A DNA stretch of 64,000 nt from Congregibacter brevis (GCF_045689245.1 NZ_CP136865.1:3224001-3288000), one strand, 5' to 3'. Positions 36,212-44,631 are shown, counted from the first letter of the stretch. Numbers and translations are program-made. The notes: a model not told the origin generated them from the sequence alone.

Positions 36212-36396
36212 AAAACGCGCTATCGCCATGTTATTTATGATTTTTTCTATGATTCACCTAGGATTGTGGTAGCCTGTGTAGCGTAACTGAGCCCTGTCGG
36301 TATAGAGTAGACAGGCATCAGGTAGCCTAACCAGCGGGAGTGGGAGCGGTCCGGTACCGCCGAAGAGCGGCTCGGCCATCCCCAAAGGGGACGATA

Positions 36397-38859
36397 ATGA
36401 TTAAGGGCCTTCGCACACTGTGCAGCCGAAGGGGCGCCGTAGGCGTCGTCAAGAGCACTATCATGGGCACTATTGTGGGCACTATGCTCGCAGTTTTAAG
36501 CGCCTGCGGTGGAGGCGGTGGTAGCGACGGCGGCGGTGGCTTTCTACCCGGCGACGGCGATAACGACGTCACTACTTACACGATTACGCTCACAACCGTT
36601 GATCCCGCCGGCAATCCTACAACCGTAGTTAGCGAGACCTTCCCTGCCACACTGCGCATCGAGGTTCGAGAGAACACTGTCGATGCCGCTGCCGTGAGTG
36701 GACTGGTGGTTCTTGCAACGGCAGATTTCGCCGTAATCTCTCCTACAAACGGACAGGCACTCACGAATGCCGACGGTATTGCGGAGTTAGAGATTCAGGC
36801 CGGAGGGACCCTCGGCGCTGACACGATTACCGTCACCGCCGAAAGCCCCGGAGGCACAGTAACCGCAACCATCGGCGTTGAAATCTCCGGCGCGGGACTT
36901 AGCCTCGGGTATTTTGAAGGCACATCGTTTATTGCAGGTCAGATCGGCCTCAGCAGTGACAGCCTCGCGTTCCGCGGCAGCGCTGTCGCCAGATTGGCAG
37001 TGGTTGATGAGGCAGGAACGCCATCCAGTGCCGTTCAGCTCATTCGCTTGTCCAGTGCGTGTTCACTGAGCGGGCTGGCGTCATTTCGCGCCATTGGCGA
37101 CACCGGAACGGGCACCAACACGCTGACCATCGAAACTCTCGACGGCCTTGCCAGCGCAGAGTATCTGGCAGGAAGCTGTGAAACGAGCGACGATCTAACA
37201 GCGACACTAGTTGATGGCGATTCAACAGCCACTGCTAGCGTGACTATTGCCGGCCGTGATGCAAACTTTATTGGTTATGTATCCACGGAGCCTACCGAGG
37301 GTGGCGACACTAACGGACGCACAATCATCGCACTCAAAAACACCGGCGGCCCCGGTCGGCCAGAGGTCGCATCAGTCACCTTTGAAGTATTGGAAGAAGC
37401 TGTCGTTCTTGAAGCCGGCGATCCGGCACCGGGCGAGCCAGGTTACCTGGACCTCGAAAAACGTACTCCGCTTGCGGGCGTTACAGTCAACTTTGCCTTA
37501 ACTAATGCCCTAGGCGGGATAACCCTTTTAAACACTTCAGGGGTCACAAACAGCCAGGGACTGGTTGTTGTTGACGTAAGTGCGGGCAACGTCGCGACTT
37601 CCACTGTCGTGACAGCAAGCTTTGATACGAGTCAGAACCAGCAGCAGGCTGCATCGTCAAACCAAATCGTCATCAGCACGGGCCTCCCCCAGCAAAACGG
37701 TATCAGCGTTTCTGCCAGCCAGTTTCATGTACCGGGAGCCCGGGATATTGATGGCGTAGAGTCCACTATTACAGTGCGCCTTGTGGATCGCTTCGGTAAC
37801 CCCGTCGCCGATGGCACCAGCGTAGTGTTCACCACAGAATATGGGGCCATCGACACGTCTTGCCTGACGGGCACCAGCAACGGCGAACGAGCAGACCCGG
37901 CAACTCCAGCCGTAGGGACCTGCAGTGTGCTTTGGACCAGCCAGGCGCCGCGCTTCCCCGTCTTTAATCAGGACCTTGTTCAAACGACTGTAGATGACGG
38001 AAGCTACGACTGCCCTTCCCATACGGGCTCCTTCGGGCCCTGCCCCAACGACCTGGGTGCGATTCGCGGACTGAGAAGCACAGTAACAATCACCGTGGTA
38101 GGGGAGGAGTTCTTTGTAGATGGCAACGGTAATGGCGTCTACGACGAGGGCGAATCTTTCGAGAACCTGCCCGAAGCGTTTACCGATCACAACGAAGATG
38201 GCGTGTACACGCCCTTCGCTGGCCCGCAATGCCCCAGCCCCAGCCCAGAAGAGAACTGCATAGCAGCAGGCTCTTCTGAAGAGTTCATCGATTTCAATGG
38301 CGATGGCGTTTACAGCGAGAACGTAGACCCAAACACAGGCGAAGGTGTTTACAACGGCAGCCTATGCCCTCCCGAGGGTGATGGTGTTTTCTGTAGCAGA
38401 GAGTTATTGAATGTCCGCGCGTCTGTAGTACTAACTCTGACGGCGTCTGCACAGAATCTTCAGGTATTGGCGGGTAAGACACCCGACAATCCCAGAGTTG
38501 CCACTACGATCCTGCAAGAAGGATCGCTATATGAAATCTACGTTGCGGACGTCTATAACAACGCCCCTGGCGCCGGAACGACGCTAACGTTCCGCGCGGA
38601 TCAGGATTGCGCGATAGTGTTCCCTGAGAGCACGGACAGCCTCACCCTGACCGTACCAGACCTTGTCGGGCAGTCTGGAGCGTTCACTACCTCTCTTAGG
38701 ATTAACGGTACAGGTATCCCCGGCGGAGGACGCATAACCGTTCTGGCACAGGATATTGGTGGCGCGACCTCTCAGATTGGCAGCTTTGGATGCAGTACGG
38801 TTTGCTCGGATGACCCAGACCCCACTGATCCAAACACGTGCAATGAGACCATTCCATAA
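36397..38859 (+). CDS. Large Ig-like (Big-type) surface lipoprotein
   Basis: 820-residue exported lipoprotein. The signal peptide ends in a lipobox (LAVLSAC, Cys37) followed by a Gly-rich tether (CGGGGGSDGGGG). Several Ig-like repeats follow, e.g. ITVRLVDRFGNPVADGTSVV (near residue 460), typical of bacterial Big-1/invasin-type domains. EF-hand-like loops occur at about residues 575 (DGNGNGVYDEGE), 597 (DHNEDGVYT) and 632 (DFNGDGVYS), suggesting Ca2+ binding. I start it at ATG 36397, after ribosome site aagggga; the frame continues upstream to 36340. Likely cell-surface or adhesion role; function unknown. Strong terminator follows. Confidence 0.8.
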   Translation: MIKGLRTLCSRRGAVGVVKSTIMGTIVGTMLAVLSACGGGGGSDGGGGFLPGDGDNDVTTYTITLTTVDPAGNPTTVVSETFPATLRIEVRENTVDAAAVSGLVVLATADFAVISPTNGQALTNADGIAELEIQAGGTLGADTITVTAESPGGTVTATIGVEISGAGLSLGYFEGTSFIAGQIGLSSDSLAFRGSAVARLAVVDEAGTPSSAVQLIRLSSACSLSGLASFRAIGDTGTGTNTLTIETLDGLASAEYLAGSCETSDDLTATLVDGDSTATASVTIAGRDANFIGYVSTEPTEGGDTNGRTIIALKNTGGPGRPEVASVTFEVLEEAVVLEAGDPAPGEPGYLDLEKRTPLAGVTVNFALTNALGGITLLNTSGVTNSQGLVVVDVSAGNVATSTVVTASFDTSQNQQQAASSNQIVISTGLPQQNGISVSASQFHVPGARDIDGVESTITVRLVDRFGNPVADGTSVVFTTEYGAIDTSCLTGTSNGERADPATPAVGTCSVLWTSQAPRFPVFNQDLVQTTVDDGSYDCPSHTGSFGPCPNDLGAIRGLRSTVTITVVGEEFFVDGNGNGVYDEGESFENLPEAFTDHNEDGVYTPFAGPQCPSPSPEENCIAAGSSEEFIDFNGDGVYSENVDPNTGEGVYNGSLCPPEGDGVFCSRELLNVRASVVLTLTASAQNLQVLAGKTPDNPRVATTILQEGSLYEIYVADVYNNAPGAGTTLTFRADQDCAIVFPESTDSLTLTVPDLVGQSGAFTTSLRINGTGIPGGGRITVLAQDIGGATSQIGSFGCSTVCSDDPDPTDPNTCNETIP

Positions 38860-38913
38860 AGGAGGGCTTCGAGAAATCGTTAGACTCACGTTTATCGTCT
38901 AGCGCGGAGCCAT

Positions 38914-38952
38914 CCACAAAAAAGCCGATCTTTACGATCGGCTTTTTTGTGG
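38914..38952. terminator. Strong bidirectional terminator
   Basis: A 17-bp perfect stem (ccacaaaaaagccgatc, 38914-38930; gatcggcttttttgtgg, 38936-38952) with loop TTTAC. The GC-rich core GCCGATC/GATCGGC is flanked by A6 and T6 runs, so it terminates on both strands: the Ig-like lipoprotein gene from the left and the BLUF gene from the right. It marks the left boundary of the photosynthesis cluster. Confidence 0.92.
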
Positions 38953-38984
38953 GCATCGATAAGGCTTAACGCTTACGCCATCGA

Positions 38985-39470
38985 TCAATCCATCACGCTA
39001 AACAACAATGCAAGCTTCTTGGTTCTAGATAAGGTTTGTAAGAACTCTCTCGCGGCGGGCGTGTTTCGCATCAGATCAGAAAAACCCGGCATCGCGCTAA
39101 AATCCTGGCCGTCGAGTTCGATAAAAGCCATCCGCCAATCGTTGTATTCACGATTCCGAATAGGCCCCTCAGTCACAACTTCTACTCGCTCATGCCTTGC
39201 GTCCCGGCGGATCTTTTCAAAAAGAGCCTTCACCTCTTCCTTAGCACCTTCGAGGACCTGAAAAAAAGAATCTTGTCGGTGAAGGAGAACCCCGGTCACA
39301 CCTAGCTGAGCATTCGCTTTCCTAGCACTCTCGAGAATCGAGAGCATTTGATCGTTGTTAAGCGGTCGCGTTTGCGTGCTTACATAACCCAAACTGTACA
39401 AGGTGAACTCCTGTAGGGACTCTACGTCACCTTTTGACTGACTAACAGACTTGTGGGGTTGCTGCGCCAC
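38985..39470 (-). CDS. Short BLUF-domain blue-light sensor
   Basis: Stand-alone BLUF photoreceptor binding FAD. Counting from the chosen GTG start, Tyr29 (in LYSLGYVS), Asn53 (in KANAQLGVTG), Gln71 (in FFQVLEG), Trp112 and Met114 (in YNDWRMAF) reproduce the spacing of AppA Tyr21, Asn45, Gln63, Trp104, Met106, so the photocycle residues are intact. No output domain such as EAL, GGDEF or SCHIC; the 161-residue protein ends in a helical tail. The start at GTG 39470 has ribosome site ggggagg; the frame continues to 39530. Divergent from acsF, next to ppsR-regulated genes, so likely signals to photosynthesis expression by protein contact. Confidence 0.93.
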   Translation of the reverse strand: MAQQPHKSVSQSKGDVESLQEFTLYSLGYVSTQTRPLNNDQMLSILESARKANAQLGVTGVLLHRQDSFFQVLEGAKEEVKALFEKIRRDARHERVEVVTEGPIRNREYNDWRMAFIELDGQDFSAMPGFSDLMRNTPAAREFLQTLSRTKKLALLFSVMD

Positions 39471-39544
39471 AGGCCCTCCCCGGCACTCGTGGTGAGGCCC
39501 GCTGAAGCACTGCGAATAAACCCGCAACAAATTGCAATTAGGCC

Positions 39545-39603
39545 TTGAGACTTTGAGTATAGTTAACTATTCTTGACATTAGAATAGTCAAGTTTAGTTG
39601 ACA
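39545..39603. promoter_or_regulatory. acsF/BLUF divergent promoter with two PpsR-like sites
   Basis: Two 18-bp inverted repeats, AGT(N12)ACA each, at 39561-39578 (core GTTAA-N6-TTGAC) and 39586-39603 (core GTCAA-N6-TTGAC), with a 7-base spacer. They deviate by one base from the PpsR/CrtJ consensus TGT-N12-ACA. A sigma70-like promoter for acsF, TTGAGA-17-TATTCT (39545-39573), has its -10 inside the first site. A promoter for the BLUF gene is not clear. Confidence 0.7.
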
Positions 39604-39668
39604 CTTTTAGACCCGCCCCCGGAAGCGTACTTCACGGGTCATATGCAGTCTACGCGAGAGGATCAGCC

Positions 39669-40733
39669 ATGAACGCACCCATGCAAACCACCAAAATAAA
39701 TGACACTACAGAGCAAGCTGTACGCAGCGAGCTACTAGCTCCTCGCTTTTATCGCACTGACTACGACGCCGTCGGCAAAATCAACGTAGAACCCGTTCGC
39801 CAACAGTGGAACTCAATGATGGAGGAGTACAAAGAGGACCGAAACCGAGCCCACTTTAGGCAGGAATTTGACTACGACGCTACAACTCTCACCAGTGACC
39901 CTGAACTACACGAGGAATTCATCGACTTTCTTACCAGCTCAATCACAGCCGAATACTCAGGCTGCGTATTGTATCAAGAAATCAAAAAGAACGTGGACAA
40001 TCCGGCGATTGCGGACCTCATGGGTTACATGGCCAGAGACGAATCCCGCCATGCTGGCTTTATCAACAAAGCCCTAAAACAGCTCGGAGTTGCGGTTGAC
40101 CTGGGATTCCTGAAACGTCAGAAAGAGTACACCTACTTTCGCCCCAAGTTCATCTACTACGCAACCTATCTTTCAGAGAAAATCGGCTACGCGCGGTACA
40201 TCACGATTTATCGTCACCTGGAGAAACACCCTGAACAGCGCTTTCATCCCATCTTTAACTGGTTCATGGAGTGGTGTAACGACGAGTTTCGCCATGGCGA
40301 ATCGTTCGCGCTAATGATGCGCGCTCAACCAGAGCTCCTCCGCGGTCACAACAAACTCTGGATACGCTTCTTTATTATTGCGGTCTACTCAACTATGTAT
40401 GTACGCGACCACAATCGACCGAAGCTTTACGAAGCGCTTGGCATGGACCCCACGGAATTCGACTTCCGGGTCTTCGACATCACCACCGCGATTACTCAAC
40501 AAGTGTTTCCCTTGTCGGTAGACACGGATGACCCACGATTCCGCAAGGGGCTAGAGCGCCTACGGGACATCAGCGCCAAGTCGACGGCCGCTAAAGAACG
40601 TGGTGGCATTATGGGGCGCTTAACAGCAGGAGCTTTGGCGGTATCGGCTGGACTCACCTTTGCCAGACTCTACTGCCTACCCGTCAAGCATCATGAACTA
40701 CCAGAAGACTTCCGTATGGAGCCCACCTGGTAA
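39669..40733 (+). CDS. acsF: Mg-protoporphyrin IX monomethyl ester oxidative cyclase AcsF
   Basis: Di-iron oxygenase forming the isocyclic E ring of bacteriochlorophyll, using O2. Iron ligand motifs are visible: Glu in SSITAEYSGCVLYQE, RDESRHAGF near residue 118, Glu/His in EWCNDEFRHGE near residue 200. Length 354 matches proteobacterial AcsF (about 355-360). It lies at the left end of the cluster divergent from BLUF, whereas in many alphaproteobacteria it follows puhE. No anaerobic bchE is seen in the window, so ring formation here is oxygen dependent. Confidence 0.95.
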   Translation: MNAPMQTTKINDTTEQAVRSELLAPRFYRTDYDAVGKINVEPVRQQWNSMMEEYKEDRNRAHFRQEFDYDATTLTSDPELHEEFIDFLTSSITAEYSGCVLYQEIKKNVDNPAIADLMGYMARDESRHAGFINKALKQLGVAVDLGFLKRQKEYTYFRPKFIYYATYLSEKIGYARYITIYRHLEKHPEQRFHPIFNWFMEWCNDEFRHGESFALMMRAQPELLRGHNKLWIRFFIIAVYSTMYVRDHNRPKLYEALGMDPTEFDFRVFDITTAITQQVFPLSVDTDDPRFRKGLERLRDISAKSTAAKERGGIMGRLTAGALAVSAGLTFARLYCLPVKHHELPEDFRMEPTW

Positions 40734-40776
40734 CGGAATAGCTCTACTTACAACTACTTTAGACAGTAACCGTAAG

Positions 40777-41049
40777 TCAGCCGTGCCAGCGGCTGGCATA
40801 GCCCATAAGGTGCGCAACGCCCGCTACGGCCAAAGCCACACCGAGCATCTCTCCCGATGCACCAGATTGAGCAAGACGTAAGGCAAGCACCAGGAAAGCA
40901 CCTGCCAATAGGGGCGACAACCACCGCCGCGGCGGCGCACCAACTCCTCGAATACACCTAAAAGAAAGAAACAATAGCTCGCAGAATACGAGCAGTAGTA
41001 TCAACTCGGCAGCATGGCCGCCACGAAGAAAGTCGTCTAGTGCCGACAC
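40777..41049 (-). CDS. Small three-helix membrane protein in the photosynthesis cluster
   Basis: 90 residues with three hydrophobic helices (residues about 15-33, 43-60, 68-84) and Arg-rich loops (RCIRGVGAPPRRW), start GTG 41049. It lies 60 bases downstream of bchP on the same strand and converges with acsF. I do not recognise the family. Cotranscription with bchG-bch2-bchP suggests a role in pigment or membrane assembly, but that is inference from position only. Confidence 0.55.
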   Translation of the reverse strand: MSALDDFLRGGHAAELILLLVFCELLFLSFRCIRGVGAPPRRWLSPLLAGAFLVLALRLAQSGASGEMLGVALAVAGVAHLMGYASRWHG

Positions 41050-41109
41050 GCCATCGCTACTCGGTCAGCCAAAATCAAAGCAAGGCAAGAAACATAGGGC
41101 CGCAATAGT

Positions 41110-42324
41110 CTAAGCGCGCGCCAACCCCAACAGTTCGGCAAGATCCTTGAAAAAAATCTTAACGTGTGCGGTGGGCCGCTCGCGCACCAGCTCTTTCTGC
41201 GTATAGGACTGCCAAGTGAGGTATTGGATATCCGGATCGCGACACATTTTGACAAACTTCTCTCTGCGCTTGTCGCTGCCGTACCAGAATCTCTGGAGGA
41301 GACCGAGAACAAAGAACACCTTGCCGTGGAGTTTCATGAAACGCTTGCGCGCGGTTTTTAACGCTGCCGGGTTACGACTCAGGAGAAACTCATTCACAGC
41401 GTCTGCCGCCAGACGACCACCGAGAAGGGCATAGTAAATACCCTCCCCCGATGCAGGAGCAACGACCCCTGCTGAGTCACCCGCCAAAAGCACAGCGCGC
41501 CCATCGTCCCAGCGCTTGAGAGGCTTCATTGGGATGGGCGCACCTTCCCGACGAACGGTCTTGGCACCATCGAGTCCGACATCCTTACGCAAGGCCTCTA
41601 CAGCCGCCGTCGCGGAATAGTTTTTTAGTGCGCTGCCTGTGCCGATACTCGCATGCTTACCATGGGGAAACACCCAGGCATAAAAATCCGGTGAAAGCCG
41701 CCCCTGATACCAGACATCGCAGCGTGTCTCCTGATAGTCAGCACCGTCCTCAGGCTCGGGCGCCTCCACAATCTCGTGATAAGCGAATACGCACTTCAGC
41801 TTCCCTCCCCCCGGGATGCACTGCGCACCCACGCGGGACTTGGCACCATCGGCACCGATCACGGCGCTCGCTACGACCTCGTGCTCGCCACCGCTGCCGG
41901 ACTTATCGAGATAGCGTAAACGTACTCGACCGTCGTTCTGATAAACCAAGGACTTGTAGGCGCCTATTTGCAGGGTCGCCCCAGCTTCCACCGCACGCTC
42001 ACGAAGAAAGGGATCAAACTTGTCTCGATCAACCATAGCGACATAAGTGTCTCCCACGGGCATATCGACTCTCTGATCTGCCGGTGAAATCATCCGGGCA
42101 GAACGAATCCTCGCGACAATCTGTTCCGAGGGAATATTAAACTGCTCTACTGCTCGAGGTGGTATGGCTCCACCACAGGGCTTTATTCGAAAGCCCCGCT
42201 CGATCAATAGAACGCTTTTACCGGACTTTGTAAGGTCGTAGGCAGCGGTAGCGCCTGCGGGCCCACCGCCGACAACTACCACATCATATTCTGGTAGCTT
42301 TTCTGTTACTGGCTCATCGTGCAT
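41110..42324 (-). CDS. bchP: Geranylgeranyl reductase BchP
   Basis: Flavoprotein reducing the geranylgeranyl side chain of bacteriochlorophyll to phytyl. The FAD-binding GXGXXG is DVVVVGGGPAGATAAYDL near residue 14; RGFRIKPCGGAIPPRAVEQF and LLAGDSAGVVAPASGEGIYY are characteristic of ChlP/BchP. Length 404 from ATG 42324 is usual (about 390-410). The start lies 11 bases inside the upstream PucC-like gene, so translation is coupled. Confidence 0.95.
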   Translation of the reverse strand: MHDEPVTEKLPEYDVVVVGGGPAGATAAYDLTKSGKSVLLIERGFRIKPCGGAIPPRAVEQFNIPSEQIVARIRSARMISPADQRVDMPVGDTYVAMVDRDKFDPFLRERAVEAGATLQIGAYKSLVYQNDGRVRLRYLDKSGSGGEHEVVASAVIGADGAKSRVGAQCIPGGGKLKCVFAYHEIVEAPEPEDGADYQETRCDVWYQGRLSPDFYAWVFPHGKHASIGTGSALKNYSATAAVEALRKDVGLDGAKTVRREGAPIPMKPLKRWDDGRAVLLAGDSAGVVAPASGEGIYYALLGGRLAADAVNEFLLSRNPAALKTARKRFMKLHGKVFFVLGLLQRFWYGSDKRREKFVKMCRDPDIQYLTWQSYTQKELVRERPTAHVKIFFKDLAELLGLARA

Positions 42325-43678
42325 CAAGCACCTCCACCATAGCGATCTCGCCAAAACTAGGCATCGGCTGCGGGTCGTCAGACACCGCAGGCCGCAAACG
42401 CATTCCGATTACAGCGGCTACAACAAACATAACCGCCTCAAGACTAAAGACCAGACCGTAGGCCATAACAGGGTCGCCTATAAAACCGCGACTCACATCA
42501 ATAGCAACGGTCCCTAGAAAACCGCCCAAGGCAAAGGCGATGGCCTGGGAAGCACCCCACAGACCCATTCGCAAACCCTCGGCGCCTGTTTTCCCCGCAC
42601 TAGCGAGACTCATCATCGACGCGATGGCTGCAACGGCAAAAGCACCATTGGAAACACCCAATACAAACACGTTGCCACCCAGAGGCCAGGTCTGCGGAAA
42701 ACTTCCCCCGATGGCAATCGCCGCGAGAGAAACGGCCGACGCCAGGCAGCCAACAATCGTCCAGCGACGCAGCACCACAGTGTCAGCGTTTTTTCGAACA
42801 AGCGTTGTCGCGGCCACAATAATCATCCCCAAGAGCACACCGCTATGCTGCAAGCCAGACAAAGATGTGGACTCGCCTGGCGTCATCGAAAATACCGTGC
42901 CTGCAAAGGGCTCGAGTATCAGATCCTGCGCGCTGTAGGCGAGCATAGAAACGAATACAAAGATGGTGAAACGCTTGGCTTCCGGCTCGTGCCAGACTTC
43001 CCTCAACGCTTTTGAAAAGCTTCCTCGCTGCGTACTTAAGGCGGCTCGATCTTGAGCCGTAAGAACATTCTTTGGCTCAAGGCGGAAAACTGAAACTACA
43101 GTTAAGACAAACGCTATCGTCGAAACAGACGCCGTAACGGATAGCAGTCGCATCGGTGTAAAAGGATCAAGATACTGTCCAGCCACCCCCGCTGTGATTG
43201 CAAAACCCGCAATCATCATGATCCAGACAATGGTCGCCGCAGCTGCTTTTCTGTGCGGCGCGACGTGCTTAGCCAAGGTGACAAGCGTCGAAGTACCCGC
43301 TGCACTGGCACCAAGCCCTATCGCTACAAACGCCAGCGTCGATACGACCAGACCCCAAAAAACATCAGTAGCAATAAGTACCGTGCCTGCGGCAGCCGCG
43401 ACACCGCCGAGCGCGAGCACCAGCATACCCCCGACTATCCAGCCAGTTGTCCTTCCACCTACGTCAGAGCCATGCCCGAAACGTGGTCGAGACATTTGAA
43501 CCGCATGGTGAATCCCGACCAGTATCCCGGGAAGCATTGCCGGCAGCGCCAACTCCACCACCATGACGCGGTTAATAACCGTTGTTGTGAGAACAATGAT
43601 GGCGCCCAAACTAGTCTGCACCAAACCCAAACGTACAATACCTGCCCAGCTCAGACCCAATACTTGATTCACAGCCAC
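42314..43678 (-). CDS. PucC/LhaA-family major facilitator between bchG and bchP (bch2-type)
   Basis: 12-helix major facilitator of the bacteriochlorophyll delivery (BCD/PucC) family; start GTG 43678. N-terminal VNQVLGLSWAGIVRLGLVQTS, TTTVINRVMVVEL and the Asp/Arg-rich loop SRPRFGHGSDVGGR are family traits. Length 454. The location between bchG and bchP matches the gene called bch2 or orf428 in Rhodobacter. Likely supplies pigment to LH or RC proteins. A second family member lies after bchM. Confidence 0.9.
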   Translation of the reverse strand: MAVNQVLGLSWAGIVRLGLVQTSLGAIIVLTTTVINRVMVVELALPAMLPGILVGIHHAVQMSRPRFGHGSDVGGRTTGWIVGGMLVLALGGVAAAAGTVLIATDVFWGLVVSTLAFVAIGLGASAAGTSTLVTLAKHVAPHRKAAAATIVWIMMIAGFAITAGVAGQYLDPFTPMRLLSVTASVSTIAFVLTVVSVFRLEPKNVLTAQDRAALSTQRGSFSKALREVWHEPEAKRFTIFVFVSMLAYSAQDLILEPFAGTVFSMTPGESTSLSGLQHSGVLLGMIIVAATTLVRKNADTVVLRRWTIVGCLASAVSLAAIAIGGSFPQTWPLGGNVFVLGVSNGAFAVAAIASMMSLASAGKTGAEGLRMGLWGASQAIAFALGGFLGTVAIDVSRGFIGDPVMAYGLVFSLEAVMFVVAAVIGMRLRPAVSDDPQPMPSFGEIAMVEVLDAR

Positions 43679-44583
43679 GACACCGAGCCGCGAATCGCGA
43701 AGGCACTTAGCATCATGCCCAGAACGTACAGGGTCACACCCGTACCGTTATACCAAGGGGCTAGACCCAGAGGGTCTTTGAGCATCTTGACCATCGCTAA
43801 GGCCTGAAGAAACAACGAGCACGCGATGCCTCCGGCGGCAACGGGGTGCCCCCATTGAACCAGCAAGCCGATGACAACAAGCTGAGGAACAGCCATCACC
43901 ACACAGGCAAGCCGCGCAGCTCTATCTGCACCTAAACTGGCGGGCAAAGAGCGAATGCCAATACTGCGGTCACCGTTTATAGACTTGAAATCATTGAGCG
44001 TCATGATGCCGTGAGCACCAAGACTATATAGGCCTGCGAGCATGAGGATTTTCGGCGATGGCATGACACCGCCAAGCATCACGGCTGCACCGGTAATCCA
44101 TGCGAGCCCTTCGTAGCTGACACCAACAGCAAGATTGCCGTACCAACCGTTCAACTTGAGACGCATGGGTGGCGCACTATAGGCCCAAGCTAAAAACAGG
44201 CCCACAAGGGTCGCCCAAAACACCCACTCCCCTAACAGGGCACTAAAACCCAGAGCGAGAACAGACCAGGCAATAGCGTAGTACAGACCCCACTCGCCAG
44301 GTACGCGCCCCGAAGGGATAGGACGATTCGGTTCATTGATGGCGTCTACATGCCGGTCGAACCAGTCATTAACAATCTGACTACCACCACAAACCAAAGG
44401 GCCAGCGAGGATTACACCCGCCACTACTAAGCTCGGATGATCACCCAAAGACTGCCCGGAGGAGATCGCTCCGCAAACGAAGGCCCACATCGGTGGAAAC
44501 CAGGTAATCGGTTTGAGAAGCTCAAGAAGAGCTTTGGGTTCGGGAAAAGCTCGGGTTGGCGTGGAGAGATCAGCGGGCTGCAT
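43669..44583 (-). CDS. bchG: Bacteriochlorophyll synthase BchG
   Basis: UbiA-type prenyltransferase that esterifies bacteriochlorophyllide with geranylgeranyl diphosphate. The Mg/diphosphate Asp motif is VNDWFDRHVDAINEPNRPIPSG-type (residues about 87-108), then nine hydrophobic helices; the second Asp-rich element is MTLNDFKSINGD. 304 residues from ATG 44583. An in-frame TTG at 44619 lies inside the promoter and PpsR site and is unlikely. No ribosome site precedes the ATG, consistent with a leaderless mRNA. Confidence 0.94.
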   Translation of the reverse strand: MQPADLSTPTRAFPEPKALLELLKPITWFPPMWAFVCGAISSGQSLGDHPSLVVAGVILAGPLVCGGSQIVNDWFDRHVDAINEPNRPIPSGRVPGEWGLYYAIAWSVLALGFSALLGEWVFWATLVGLFLAWAYSAPPMRLKLNGWYGNLAVGVSYEGLAWITGAAVMLGGVMPSPKILMLAGLYSLGAHGIMTLNDFKSINGDRSIGIRSLPASLGADRAARLACVVMAVPQLVVIGLLVQWGHPVAAGGIACSLFLQALAMVKMLKDPLGLAPWYNGTGVTLYVLGMMLSAFAIRGSVSWL

Positions 44584-44587
44584 GAGG

Positions 44588-44631
44588 TGTAATATAGAAC
44601 CGACACTTTTAAGTGTCAATTTTAATTGACG
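44588..44631 (-). promoter_or_regulatory. bchG promoter covered by two PpsR-type operators
   Basis: On the minus strand TTGACA (44614-44619), a 17-base spacer and TATATT (44591-44596) form a near-consensus sigma70 promoter. TGTCAATTTTAATTGACG (44614-44631) covers the -35 and TGTAATATAGAACCGACA (44588-44605) covers the -10; both fit TGT-N12-ACA (last base differs in the first). Only seven bases separate the -10 from the bchG ATG. Confidence 0.82.

Noticed and set aside
36250..36396. Possible c-di-GMP or other riboswitch before the Ig-like lipoprotein
   Set aside because: Several short palindromes exist but I could not match the GEMM or another known consensus. A covariance-model search would decide.
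37657..38229. 190-residue antisense frame inside the Ig-like lipoprotein gene
   Set aside because: The sense frame has a clear signal peptide and domain repeats; the antisense frame is low in pattern and a by-product of codon bias.
44584..44619. N-terminal extension of bchG from TTG 44619
   Set aside because: It would lie on the promoter hexamers and operators, and adds a segment not seen in BchG proteins.
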